The position numbers were made by a program, and so were the translations under genes. The notes below the pieces were generated by a model. That model ran no database searches and was not told the DNA's origin. It saw nothing but the letters and a program-made list of their open reading frames with translations. Below, piece by piece: positions 9,848 through 22,860 of a stretch of 64,000 nt of DNA. The first letter of the stretch is position 1, and each line of letters starts with the position of its first letter. Origin of the DNA: Astragalus membranaceus (Eukaryota; Streptophyta; Magnoliopsida; Fabales; Fabaceae); NCBI GenBank assembly GCA_039519185.1, contig CM076847.1, positions 64,803,521-64,867,520 of the forward strand, written 5' to 3'.

Positions 9848-11108
9848 ATGGACAAGTGGAAATGTCCCAATTTCCAAGTTGAAGACGAGGCGATAATCGT
9901 CGTTAAGGAGGAGGAAGCTTCTGGTGAAGAGGCCTTCCAACGCTCCATTGCTGGTAAACTTTTGACAGAGCTTCCCTTTAACACTAGGGATTTCAAATCC
10001 ATGGTCGTCGATGCTTGGCGTTTGAAGAGGTTTGTGGAAGTTCAAGAGCTTGGTAAGAACCTCTTCCTCTTCATTTTCTCTTCGAAGAGGGATCTGGAAA
10101 ATGTAATGAATTCGGGACCGTGGAGCTTTGATCGTAACATCTTGATTCTGAAGAGGATTTCTGGTACTGAGCAACCTTCGGAAATGGCCTTGGACACAGC
10201 TTCTCTTTGGGCTAGGGTCTACGATCTTCCTCTCAGACTTCGCACAGAGTCCATGGCTACTAGATTGGGCAATATGATGGGAACAATTGAAGAAGTTGAG
10301 AACAAGGACTCCAACCGGTTAGGTAAATTTTTGCGGGTGAAGGTTGTTGTTGATCTAAAGAAAGCAGTGAAGCGTGGGACTGTGATTCGTTTTCAAGGAA
10401 AGGGCCTTAAGGTTTTTTTTCAGGTATGAGCACCTTCCTTCTTTCTGCTTCATTTGTGGTAAACTAGGTCATCAAATGAAAGACTGTGATGAAAATCAAA
10501 ACCCTGATGATGAAGGGTATGAAGATATTGATTAGAAGGATCTTCCTTTTGGTCATTGGCTCAGGGCATCTCCCCTGCCAAAACTTAACTTCGAATCTCG
10601 TAAAGATAGCCCCCAAGGCACCTGCAGCAGGAGCCTTTTTGTCTCATCAAGCAGTAGTAAGATAGAGACTAGCTGCAAGTCCAAAGATGATGTAGAGGTG
10701 GTTCAACCTCCTAAGATAACTGTGGGAAAGGACCCAAACACCCTCCTCCCGGACAAACCAACTGAGAGGCCTGTTATAGAACCCACTTTGAATTCCCCTG
10801 GTGTCACTCCTAAGTCTCCGACCAAGAAGAATAAGAGTGGTGGTGGTGGTGGTGGTGTCACTAGCAAACCTAAAGCTAAGAATCAATGGACTAGGGTAAG
10901 GTCCAAAAAACCAATCGGTGGCAAAGGAATTGCTATCAGGACTTTTGAGAGGAAGAAAAGACTGTTATTTGAAGTCCTAATTTCAGAGGGGTCTATGGAA
11001 GACTTTAGAGATGGTCTTCACAAAAAACAAGCGGTAAGAATTGATGTTGATGAGCCTTCATCAAGACCAGAGGGGGTGTTGGAGACCCAACACCTCCTAC
11101 ACCAATGA
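9848..11108 (+). pseudogene. LINE ORF1 (gag-like, DUF4283 and CCHC zinc knuckle)
   Basis: The intact first part (193 codons, 9848-10429) starts MDKWKCPNFQVEDEAI and holds the DUF4283 domain, including the NSGPWSFDRNILILKR and LDTASLWARVYDLPLR blocks seen in plant LINE gag proteins. At a T-run near 10412-10420 the frame slips; in the new frame comes a CCHC knuckle, CFICGKLGHQMKDC (about 10440-10490). An in-frame TAG at 10533-10535 replaces the codon before KDLPFGHW. The tail (10698-11108) is basic and contains a six-glycine run. The product would bind LINE RNA as a ribonucleoprotein. Its stop codon overlaps the ORF2 start (ATGA). Confidence 0.9.
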
Positions 11109-14100
11109 AAATCATTAGTTGGAATTGCAGGGGGTTGGGGAACCCTCGGGCAATTCGAGCCTTGTTGAGGCTCAAAAAGCTTGAAAATCCCCAAATGGTC
11201 TTCCTTATGGAGAAAAAGCTTACTGAAATTGAAATGAATAAAGTTAGAAGCCAATGTGGCTTCACTGCTAGTATTATTATTGGTTGTAATGGGAGTGGCA
11301 GGGAGAGAGGTGGGGGCGTTGCTCTGTTGTGGTCAGATCCTGTGTCCTTCACTGTGGAGTCCTATTCCCTCAACCATATCCATGGTTCTGTTTCTTTTGA
11401 CCCTAATGAACCTATTTGTGCTCTCTGGGATTTATGGCTATTCTGATGAGGGTCACAAGAAAGATACATGGCTCCTAATTCAAAGTCTTCACAATTCTCA
11501 AATTGAGGAATGGATATGCTTTGTTGACCTCATTGATATTGTGTCTGCCTTTGAGAAGATTGGAGGAAATAACAGATCTTTTGAGCAACTGAGATGTGGG
11601 AGAGAATCTATGGAGTTTTGTAGCCTGAATGATTTAGGTTTCCTTGGGTACCCATTTACCTGTTCCAATAGCAGAGAGGGCGATGATAACATTCAGTGTA
11701 GATTGGACAGAGCTATTGCTAGTGAGAGCTTTTGTAATAGATTTGCTCCTATCAAAGTAACCCCCCATGCCCAGGTATGGTTCTGATCATTCTGCCTTGA
11801 TGATTTGCCTAGAAGATCATGATCATCTTAGAAAGAAAAAGAGTGTCCATATCTTCAGATTTGAAGAGAGTTGGACCAAAGATAATAGATGTGAAGATAT
11901 TGTGAGAAGAAATTGGTCTAATGGTGGTAGCAACTGTCCAGAGAAACTTCTCAATATTCATGCTGTTGATTCTGAATTTAAAGAGTACCGAACCAATGAG
12001 ATCAAGAAGGAGATAAACAAGGTGGAAGCCCTCCTCAAGGATGTTGACTTGTGGAAAGGAGATCAAGAGGACCTGGCCAGATATAGAATTCTTGAAAGAA
12101 AGCATGCTGATCTTTTGCAAAAAGAAGAGACTGCTTGGAGACAAAGAAGCAGAGCCACTTGGTTAAAAGATGGGGATAAGAACTCTAAATTCTTCCAAAG
12201 GAAAGAAACCAAAAAAGTAAGACAAACTCCATTAAGAAGCTCAAAGATGAGGATGGTATCTATTGGCATGGTGAAGATAATGTAGAGAGGATTATCATCA
12301 ATTATTTCACTGATCTTTTTTCCTCTTCTACCACCGTTGGTATCGATCAGGTTTGTAATGGTATCCAAAAGAAACTTTCTAATGATTAACAGAGTTGGTG
12401 TGATCAGGCTTTCACTGATGAGGAAGTTAAGGAAGCAATTAACCAGATGCACCCCTTAAAGGGCCCTAGTCCTGATGGCCTTCCTGCCTTATTCTTTCAG
12501 AAGTATTGGCACATTGTGGGTAATGATGTCCAGAAGCTTGTGCTTGATATCCTCAATAGGGGTAGACCTCCTGATAACATCAACAACACTTTTATTTCCC
12601 TAATCCCAAGTGTAAAAACCCATCTTCCCCAAAGCAATTTAGACCTATTAGTCTTTGTAACGTCACCATAAAGATTGTCACCAAAGCCATAGCTAATAGA
12701 GTGAAGAGCCTGCTTCCTAGTGTGATTGATGAGGATCAAAGTGCTTTTGTTAAGGGAAGACCCATCACTGATAATGCTCTCATTACTATGGAGTGCTTCC
12801 ACTGGTTAAAAAAGAAGACTAGAGGAAAGAAGAGTATGATGGCTCTCAAGTTAGACATGGCCAAAGCTTATGATAGACTGGAATGGATTTTTATAAAGGC
12901 TTCCTTACTCAACACTGGTTTCCCTTCTAAGATAACTACTCTTATCATGTCTTGTATCACCTCAGTGTCCTATCAGGTGCTTATTAATGGCCATCCTAGC
13001 AGAAGATTCATTCCTGAAAGAGGAATTCGCCAGGGAGACCACATCTCTCCTTACATCTTCATTATCTGTGCAAATGTTCTTTCTGGCCTTCTTCATAAGG
13101 AAACTCAAATTGGAAATCTCCATGGTATCCAAGTTGCTAGGCATGCCCCTCACATCACTCACTTAATGTTTGCAGATGACAGTCTTCTCTTTCCCGAGCC
13201 AATGAAAGAGAAGCTGAGGTCATTCTTAAGATCCTTAAATCCTATCAAGAGGCATCTGGTCAACAAGTCAACTTTGACAACTTTGATATGTCATATAGCC
13301 GAAATGTGCCTATCCAAGACAAAGAAATGATCTGTAACAAGATTGGAATTAAGGCTGTGACTCATCATATCAAGTACCTAGAGCTTCCTGTGGTCTTTGG
13401 CAGGACAAAGAAGGAGGTGTTTTCCTTGGTGCAAGATAGGGCTTGGAAGAAAATCAAAGGGTGGAAGGAGAAGTCTTTGTCCAGAGCTGGGAAGGAAACT
13501 CTCATTAAGGTTGTTGCTCAATCAATCCCTAATTATATTATGAGTTGTTATAAAATTCCTGAGGGTACTTGTAAGAACATTGAATCTTTGGTGGCAAAAT
13601 TCTGGTGGGGATCTTTTGAGTCCCAAAGAAAGATCCACTGGGTTAGCTGGGGAAAGATGGGCATAGCAAAATCAAAAGGAGGTCTGGGTTTTTGAGACTT
13701 TAGTGACTTCAACTCAGCCCTTCTGGGTAAGCAATGTTGGAGATTACTAGATGATGAGCTTTCTCTCATGGCCAGAGTGTTTAAAGGCAAATACTATCCA
13801 AGATCTACTTTCCTTAGAGCTAATGCTAGATTCCAACCCAGCTATGCGTGGAGAAGCATCCTTAGTGCTAGAAGGGTGGTTGAACATGGCACCAGATGGT
13901 GCATTGGAAATGGTGAGAAAATTAAGGTCTGGCATGACAACTGGCTCCCTGACCAAACAAATTTCAAGGTGTGCAGCAATTATCAACACACTGCCTGTTG
14001 ATGCTGTTGTTAGCACTCTTATTGTTTCTGGTACTAGACAGTGGAAAAGGGACCAAATCTTCAACATTTTCAACACTTTTGAGGCAAAGCAAATCCTCAA

Positions 14101-15104
14101 CATTCCCATTCCTTGGGGACAAATCGATGATAGATTAGTGTGGCATTGGGAAAGAAATGGTAAATACTCTGTGAGATCTGCCTACCATATGCTTAAAGAG
14201 GCTGATTCTAGAAATGCTCCTGAGTCCTCTAATTCGAGTGGTAGAGCTATCTGGAAGGCCTTATGGAAGATGAAGATTCCCAATTGTGTCAAGAATTTCC
14301 TATGGAGACTTGCAAAGGACATCTTACCTACTAGAAGTAGACTAGAAAGGAAAGGTCTTAGTATTGACACTCAATGCCCACTCTGTTGTGTTGACAAGGA
14401 AACCTCAAGCCACCTGTTTATGCCCTGCAATCTCACAAAACTTCTTTGGTTTTCATCCCCTCTAGGCATCAGGATCCCTTCCCACACTGATTTTATGAGT
14501 TGGCTGCTGATTGGCTCTTTGTACCTGACTCTCTAGCAAAACAACTTTTTTGTATCACTCTCTGGAAAATCTGGAAAGGTAGAAATGATGTGATCTTCAA
14601 CAAAGCCAATTTTAATCCTATTTTGTTTGCAGGTCAAAGTGCAAATTTTGTTGAAGATTATAACCTTGCTACCCAGAAGCCCATCTCCCTCCCACCTTCC
14701 AGCCCATGCCTCTATATTGGAAAGCTCCTGCTGCATGTAGTATGAAAATAAATACTGATGCTGAAGCTCTGTGCCTAAGATGGGCGTTGAAGTGGGCAGC
14801 TGAGCACATAACTAGTCCTTGCTAGATCGAGAGTGATGCTGAAACTGTGGTTAAATGTTGCACGGGAATTGTATCTAATATTGCTATTGATGCCATTGTC
14901 TCTGACTGTAATGAGTTCCTAGGTCATTTAAATAGCTCTAGAATTTCCTTTGCTAGAAGGGAATGTAATCAAGCAGCTCATGCTTTAGTCAGTATAGCAA
15001 AACAGTTTGGGTCTTTGTATTGGCAGGGGCATGTCCCTAATCCTGTTTACTCTATAGTCTGTAATGATTCCACGAACTCGCTTTTAGCTCAATCAATAGA
15101 ATGA
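11105..15104 (+). pseudogene. LINE ORF2 (endonuclease, reverse transcriptase, RNase H)
   Basis: It opens MKIISWNCRGLGNPRAIRA, the standard start of the plant L1 APE-type endonuclease; MEKKL holds the catalytic Glu. The frame shifts near 11410, 11770, 12220 and 12620-12680 and again near 13250 and 13700, with a TAA near 12388. The endonuclease GDFND motif has decayed to VDLID, so its catalytic Asp/Asn site is damaged. Reverse transcriptase blocks are readable: SPDGLPALFF, DEDQSAFVKGRPITDN, ALKLDMAKAYDR, RGIRQGDHISPY and LMFADDS (the YADD-type catalytic site). After it come the zf-RVT region (CPLCCVDKETSSHLF) and an RNase H domain with NTDA, an internal gap near 14757, a stop at 14823 and a readable end with NQAAHALV. 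Confidence 0.93.
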
Positions 15105-15138
15105 ATATCTTTCACGTCAAAAAAAGATTTCCATGACT

Positions 15139-15881
15139 TATACAAGTCATATTGACTTGATCTTTTCCTCGTTCATAATGATTAATCTCATAAACCCAAA
15201 AATTGCCAAAGCTTTTATGAATTAAGTGATTATTTACCTACCGCTGTCAAGCTATCGTGTGGCATCTAAATTTCCATCTAAAATACATTATTATTTTTTG
15301 AGGAAAAACCCATTACTTCTGTACTTTTAGACTGTATTATAATGCACAACTATTAATTTACACGCCAGTAAACATTTGTTTCAATATCAGGATCGATATT
15401 AGTAAAATGGTTTATTGTACAACACAATTGATTCATATATTCTGCACAAACTGCATTGCATAAAGTGCCATTAAACTTTTTAAAACAATATCCATGCAAT
15501 GACCCTTCAAAAGTAGTATGCTTTGCAATACAGCTTATAATACCCAAACAGAAAGCTTTAAAACTTTAAAATGTTTTTGAGAAAACTTTAAAAGTTTTCT
15601 CAGCAATCAATTTGTTTAATGCAAATTGTTTTGTAATGAATTCATTTACAATCTAACCTGAATAGGTACCTAGTTCCTTTTACTTGATTCAATAAAGTTT
15701 TATATTTTCAATTATCATTCGGCTCTGAACCAACGGGACCTATGACTTTGATCTCTATTAGTCACAAGAATAATGATCACAGACTTGCAAATTATTAAGA
15801 TTACTTGGAATTTATAACATAACCTCACCCAAGCTTTGTACTAGTATATGTATTTCATATTTGTCTTGTCTATAATATTTA
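15139..15881. other. Intergenic, old repeat
   Basis: The continuation of the LINE target site. 15525-15660 is related to 4905-5015. No protein-coding potential is recognised; one minus-strand ORF of 64 codons at 15353-15547 has no recognisable motif. Confidence 0.4.
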
Positions 15882-16311
15882 GGGTGTTAATTTACCTACC
15901 CCCTTTGGACACAATACCCCCCTAATTACTCAAAGTTCCAATTTTGCCCTTAAATCCCTCAAAAAATTTAAGTTTTCCGGAATTATCTCCTACGACCCAT
16001 ACATTCGGAAGCAAAAAATTGAGTTTTTTCCGGATTTATCATTACAACATAATTCCAGAGCTATAAAATGTATTCCGGAATTATATTGTTATGATAAATC
16101 CAAAAGAAACTAAATTTTTTATGGAATAACATGATTGTGATAAATCCAGAATACACTTTTATAATTCCGAATTTATGTGGGTTAGGTGATCCGGAACTAT
16201 AAAATGCATTCCGAATTTTGAGGTTAAATGGAATTTTATGAGAAGGGTATTTTGAGGTTAAATGGAAATTGGGGGGTATGAGGCCCAAAGAGGGTATGTA
16301 AATTAACACCC
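15882..16311. mobile_element. 430-bp MITE with 9-bp duplication
   Basis: The terminal inverted repeats read GGGTGTTAATTTAC.TACCC on both sides with one or two mismatches, and 9-bp taattttta-like flanks are identical: taatattta at 15873-15881 and 16312-16320. The interior has repeated TCCGGAATTAT-type blocks in both orientations and the phrase TTGAGGTTAAATGGAA twice. The duplication length fits a Mutator-type MITE. No coding sequence. Confidence 0.88.
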
Positions 16312-16320
16312 TAATATTTA

Positions 16321-17749
16321 ATATTCTTTCTTCTTGTCCATTTTACTTACGGTTGATAAGGCTAAATTGAATTATAAGAATAAGCAGGAAACGTAGTTTG
16401 TATAATGTCAAAATACTTAGGAGATAAAAACTTTAACTATTATTGCAGAGTCCCCAACAAAGAGAACTCTTTCAAAAATTAAGGTATGCCGCTTACAATG
16501 ACAAGCACACGGTATTCTTTAGTAAAAGGCGAAAGAATAGTTCGCTTTGTGCTTATCACACGGCTCCATGATTTGTCCACTCATAGGTCCCTTGTTTTTA
16601 TAGCCTAGGCAGCTTGTTTGATATACTCATCTACCGATGTGGGACTTTAGCAAAAACATAAGATATGACTTGGTTTTTGAAATTCGGTTGTACAGGACCA
16701 GAATGAAATAAGAGCAGCAATTAGTTTTTAGGATACTCCAGAATTCTCAATAATAATATAACCCATTGTCCTGCAGCAATTAGTTGATTTGTGAGAAGAA
16801 TTGCTTTTGTTATATTGTGGATAGAATATAATTTTCTATTGCTATTCTGTAACTGTTACAGTTATTTGGTGTTAACGTTTGCATAAAGGGGTCAAAATAT
16901 AATTGGGAGTTCAGAGTATTACATATATACTTATTAGCATATATTAAACAAATAAACTTCAGTTTTGCATTTTCCTTCTCCTTGTCGTCCAATAAACCTG
17001 CAGAGTTCTTTATCTGTGAGATTTCTGTTATATGAAACAAGCTTCTACTTTGTGTGCTGGCTTTCCTTTGAAAGATTTATGAAGAGAGATTATTGGTCAA
17101 TGGTCATGAGTAAGAATCTGATTGGCTATAGACCATAATTGTTTCAAAGTGATTCTCTTTTTAGATTTAGAAGTTGTGTTTCAGTAATTTAGTATATGAA
17201 ATTGCACTTCCCAACTTTAGTTTCAATGATTTTTTTAATTAAAATTTAGTGCTCAAACCTACATATCCTAGGGATTAGACAAAATTATTTTATGAATTAA
17301 TTTCAAGCACTATACTCGCTGGGAGCCTCACCTATCATGAGATTAGTCTTGATTGAGCTGTCAAGCGACATATATACCAGCCACATATATGCACAAAAAC
17401 GTCTCAAGCACATACCAACAATCAAAACTTTCATTTCATAAGAAAGAGGGCCGTAACATGGATCAATAATCAGATGTGTGTTTTGATACACTAGATTCTC
17501 ATTTCTGAGGCGGGTGTAGTGTTACTTGCATCTCTATAGAGGGATAAAGGATATGAACATGATAACTAGAGCTTTTAGAAAAAAATGAGAAAGTTTAAAG
17601 GCACATACTTTAATAAAACTCACTGAATTTTATTTGATTGATTATGCCGATATCTTACAAATAACCTCCTTATATAGAAAATGAGATGAAATATAAAACA
17701 AACTATTACAACCATTCACTTATACACTTACATGACCTTTAACAAATTT
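16321..17749. other. Intergenic, no gene seen
   Basis: AT-rich sequence. 16595-16655 contains TTTTTATAGCC and a GATGTGGGACTTT motif of the kind common in legume LTR or promoter repeats, and resembles 2875-2940. ORFs at 16810-17040 and 17303-17491 on the minus strand show no known domain. Confidence 0.35.
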
Positions 17750-18260
17750 GTAGTAGGCATGTTATAAACAACATATATGACTTGTCCCCAACATTTATTA
17801 TTGATCACACATTTATGACTGGCCATACCACATTTTATTACAAACCTTACCACATTTATGACTCAACAACCTAAAAACTAGTCTTTTGACTAAACTGTCT
17901 TAGGCTTTTGACTAACATGTCACATTATTGATAGCTTTTTGTTAGTGGATTCTTATAGACGCGGACTACATATCACATGAGTCACTTATGAAAGTTTCAC
18001 GAATTGGGGACATATTTTGATCTGACAAGTGTTCTTCTGAACAATAGCTTGGAGATTGATATTTCTTGTACTGCCGGATGTCTTCCATCATTTCTTTAAT
18101 GATTCATTTGGATTTTCTAGACATTCCACATCGACTTGATTTTGGTTAAATTTCATTTTGGCAAGTTTTTGTCCAAGGGTTGTCTAAAGATCTTGTTTTG
18201 ATCGAGTAGCTTGGAGATTGATATGTCTTGTACTGCCGGATGTCTTCCATTACTTCTATA
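17750..18260 (-). repeat. Dispersed repeat copy B, with internal 168-bp duplication
   Basis: It is the second copy of the repeat at 9040-9550. Within it a block of about 50 bp (starting AGCTTGGAGATTGATAT, containing TACTGCCGGATGTCTTCCAT) occurs at about 18041 and again at about 18209, so this copy has an extra partial duplication that copy A lacks. The minus strand encodes a YKTYQSPSY-type motif twice. Family not recognised. Confidence 0.6.
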
Positions 18261-18673
18261 CTTTTAGACGCGGAACAATTCATACAATATTTTAACAATG
18301 GGTTAAATGAGAAAGTGATGTCTAACCTAAATTGCTTCCTATCCATCCAGTCAAAAAAAATTGCTTCCTATCCAACCTGAGTGAGAAGTGAGAACTGACC
18401 TCAACGGCAAGGAATTCCCAAATTTAAAATCTTAGCCTCACATGACTTGGAACTCTTCTTGGGCAAAAATTATATTTTCAATTTATTCAAAAACATTTTA
18501 AAAAATATTTGTTTAAAACTTCAACAAAATTAACTTGTCAAAGATGAATCGGCCTTTCGGCAGCTTCGATGAAATCACTAGTCAACATTCAATGACACAG
18601 CAAGAGGAGAGCAAGAGGATGAAGGGAAGTAATTTTATCCAAGGAAACAATTTTATACATACAAATGCAAATC
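18261..18673. other. 3' flank of TTI1
   Basis: The region downstream of the TTI1 stop codon (minus strand). It should contain the 3' UTR and polyadenylation site. I see no canonical AATAAA close to the stop on the minus strand. Confidence 0.4.
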
Positions 18674-21600
18674 TCAGCTATACATTTGATATTGAGAATC
18701 TATTTTTGTGAAAACAAACTCAACAGAAGCCATGTCCATATCAAAACCATAACTCTGTCCCCCATAATGCACATATAGATGGTCTTTGGGAGATGGGGCA
18801 AGAGGAAGGATTTGAGAGATCTCTGGTAAATCTGGTCTAGGTGGAGGCGGCAACGTTTGTGGCTTCTTTACAGTGTAATAGATATCAGCTAAGAGAAGCC
18901 ACACAAGATCAGGATCAATAGATGCAAGTCCATGAAGTGCATTCAAAGAAGCATCACGAAGTCCAACAACATTGCTACAAGCTATTCCGACAACCAGGCC
19001 ACTTACCTTCTTCAAAACAAGTTCTAATGTTGTAGCACTCCTCTTATTACAGCATAAATCTGCAATCATGTTAAGCACTGCAATCTGAACCTTAAGATAG
19101 GATGTCTCAGCCAATGAGTCCTCTGAACTTATGGAACTGCTTCTATAAGGGAGTTGTAAAGGGGTCCTTTCATCTTTGAAATTGGACTTCTTCCGAAATG
19201 GGGATATGGTCAGAAGTTTCCAAAAGTGTATCCCGTCAGTATGGAAACGTCGTGTAAAGAAATTTCCTCCACATATTTGTACTACATTGCTGATCACAGT
19301 CAAACATCTCCGAACAGCCTGTCAACATGAGTTGCATTTAGAAAGTATCTTTCAAGCAATTTAAGAAGGGTAAAACATATGATGCCTTTAAGGTGATGAA
19401 GGAAATTCCAAAAAGAGAATTCATTCAATCATCAGAAACAAGCTGATCCAAGTCGCTGTTTACATCAAAATATGGAAACTAGAAATCCAATCTTAAAACA
19501 AGAAATGAACATCAAAGAGGGATTGCTTTTGCTCACCACTGGGTTCCTGTTCTGAATACAAGTAACCAAGAATGGCCATATTTTATTCATTGCTGGAAGC
19601 AGCCTGTTTTCATCAGCCCCTTCTTCAGTAGCATCCGAGGTATCCTTCAGCTCATACAACGATAGTGATTGTAGTGCTTCTTCTGTGGCTTCTTTAATTT
19701 CTCTTTCATATTTATAAGCTGCTTCTACTTTTGCTAACGCCAATAGCGCACTCTAAACCAGAAATGATCACAACCGCAATGAGGAAACAACAAAACACAT
19801 CTATTGCTTTAATTGATGTTTAGATTGATAGTCGGACTTCCACAAAAAATATACCCATTTAATATATTAGGTGCCATTATATATTCATCAAACAAAATCA
19901 ACTGACACGCACTTTTGTACACATGCCATTTTGCATCTGGGTAAGAAAACTCTTTTATATAAATAACCAGTTAGGCCCCATAAAGATTATTTTATTTAAG
20001 AAATTAATTCACTAGAAAATGAAATGGAGGATAAGTACTTGGAATTTGGGTTAGCCTAACTAAACCCTACAAAATCGACTTTTAAGGTGAGAGATATCTC
20101 GCACTTATAAACTTTTTTTATAGCATATCACATCCGATGTGAGACTCTCAACACACACCGCTCACGCCCAGGACTAAACAACTGGAGTGTGAACCGAGTG
20201 GCCCGATAGCAGGTGGCCCAACAAATCTTGAATAGGCTATGATACCATCTTAAAATTTGGAGTCTAACTCAACCCTTCAAAACCATCTTGTAAGGTGAGA
20301 AATGTCTTCCACTAATAAACACTTTTTCAGATCATATCGCATCAATAAGTCATCCCACAAAGAACCAAAAAGAAAGTCAAAGATCCATAAGAAAGCTTGA
20401 AATCAATTGTGTCAACTAATAAACCTCCTAGTAGTAGAAAATGCAGAACAAAGCACAGAGCCTATGGATTACATTATCCCGTGCTTTCATGTAAAATAAG
20501 CACTAAAAATTGAATATCCCCTAAAAGTATTGTAAGAAGAAAAACCATGATATAAAACCCAACTACCTAGAGATTCCACATTGACCCTGTTGATATTGTT
20601 TTATGTAAATAATATATTCTGATTATCAGAATATTAGATAATTAGGATAGACTTGATTTAGTAGTTATCATGTAATTAATGTTGTAATTCATGAAAGCTC
20701 ATACAGAAGGACTTGTGGAAGCCAAATTGATATAGGACATTGCTTCTCATAGTACATCAATTCCTACAGTGTGGAAAATGTATAAGCATCTCCACCAAAA
20801 TATACCTCAATTATATCCAGGGAAGCCAAGCATATCTCTTGCATGAACGAAGCTAGAAGAGGGATTGCTGCAGTAATACATGAACCAGCAATGGAACCAA
20901 CTGTTCGTCTATATCTTCTAGAATCATTTAACTTGAATAAAATGGCCTCCCACTGGTCTACAAGCAAAACATATGATTAAGTTAGAATCAAGGAAAAACC
21001 ATTACCACGAGAGAACAAGGATTCCATAATCTGGTTGATGCATAAATGTGATATAAGTCCTATTGTACTTTTTTATAATAAACATGGTGAAAGAAATTAA
21101 TATTAATCAAGGCTATCAAAACCTGACCGAACCGACTGGTTCAACTGGGAATCGGACCCCAGTCCAGTTTGAATAAGCTTGGAAACAGCTCTGAACATAA
21201 ACTGGCAATAAAACCGCTAAACTGGCCAAAAACCAGAAAAACTAGATACGAATCTGGTTAAGGCAGTTTATAAAAACGAACTGCCTTTATAATTTTTAAT
21301 CGCAAAGGAAAGTATGCAGTAACATCCGAAGCTTTGTTTTTCAAAGTCATCTTCCCTCTCTGTTTCTTGAATCTTATTGATGTGGGACTCACTTTGCCCA
21401 TAGTCTATCAATGTCAGCTGATAGAGCATCACTGAATGCAAGGTATTGTCCACCATCACTTCAAAAGAGAATTTCATAAATTTCCTAGTCTAGAATTTTA
21501 TAAGATAACACCTACTACTTAGTATAGGTTCTACTTCCATTTGAATAGCTAGAGGGTGAATAATAAAGCTTGCATTAATTAACAAAACAGTTTTCTGTTA

Positions 21601-22820
21601 GTATACTAGGATCCATAAATTGTACTTAACACGCAGGGATCATTAAAATCACTGAAATTAGAATTAAATCGTAGCCACGAAGGACTATTAGAGTAAAACT
21701 ACACTCTAATAACAGTGGACTCTGCTAGAGATACCTACAAGTTGAAGGATGTATTTTGTATTCAAACCAACAATGCGAGATTCAATGTCAAGAAAGAACT
21801 ATAAAAACCAACAGTTTAAAGATAGATTGTGATACTGAACCTTGTGTTGTTTCTTTTGCATTGGAAATTATAGACCTGACATCTATGGCAAATGACTCTG
21901 CTTGAGAGGGCAACAGACAAGCTTCACGTTTTGAAGCCTTCACAATTTCTGCTACTGCCTAAAAATAACCAATTTGCAGACAACTAACTGACTGTTAATA
22001 GAATTAGTATATTTATCCAATGCTAAAGTCATTCAAAGATGCGTGCTAAAGAAAACGAATATGAATGGCAGAAAGAGTAGCCACAGCGGTTTTGAAAGCA
22101 AGAAACTGGTACAGTATTTCAGAATTTCCTAACTGCCGTATGAAGGTACTATCAACAAAGAGTCATCCTTTAAACACGGTTGCTTTAAACATCGTTGCCC
22201 TAGTCTCTATCAATTCCGGTATGTGAAATTTTAATCCAAGACTAAAACAAGAGAAAGAAAAAAGATAAAATTATTTTTGACCTATCTCTTTCTTTTCCCC
22301 AGTATCCATCACCATGACTAACAATTTGAAGACAACCAACAGTAGTCTCTAAAAACTGATCATGATTTGTATTGCATATCATTTGTTGTCTGCCAAGTAA
22401 ATTCATAACCGACATTCAAATCTACTACTGTAGCCAATGCATGTAGCACATATACAGCTATACAACTAGAGTGGACGGTACTTCCCAATAAAAATTTTCA
22501 TCAAGGGTCCAAACCAACCTTAAAGAAAACGAGTAAAGAATGAGGTGGGTATCAAAATAAAATCCACTTAATAAGGAAATGAGAGAACAGCTTTAGATTA
22601 AAGGGAAAAAATCTGCACACATACATAAACACAGAAAGACAAGGATTGGGGTGTAGCTTGTGACAGACCTTTAAGAACAGTAACGTTAAATCAGGATGCT
22701 GATGTCTACCCAATATTTCGAGTTCCATTGACACATGGCGCATCTGTTCAATTGTACATCATCATACCATAAGATTTTAACCAATTAAGCCTAAGCATAT
22801 TGGAAGGTGATTCTTTTCTT

Positions 22821-22860
<40 letters not shown>

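Larger units (their letters stand above)
9566..15123 (+). mobile_element. L1-type LINE, near full length, inactivated
   Basis: A 5558-bp insertion lies between two identical 15-bp direct repeats (aagatttccatgact at 9551-9565 and 15124-15138), the expected target-site duplication. Order: 5' UTR with a (CT) run near 9617-9632, ORF1 (DUF4283 gag-like domain plus CCHC knuckle), ORF2 (APE endonuclease, reverse transcriptase, zf-RVT, RNase H), a short 3' tail ending TTTCACGTCAAAAA. Full 5' UTR through tail is kept, but both ORFs have several frameshifts and stops, so it cannot mobilise itself. Confidence 0.95.
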
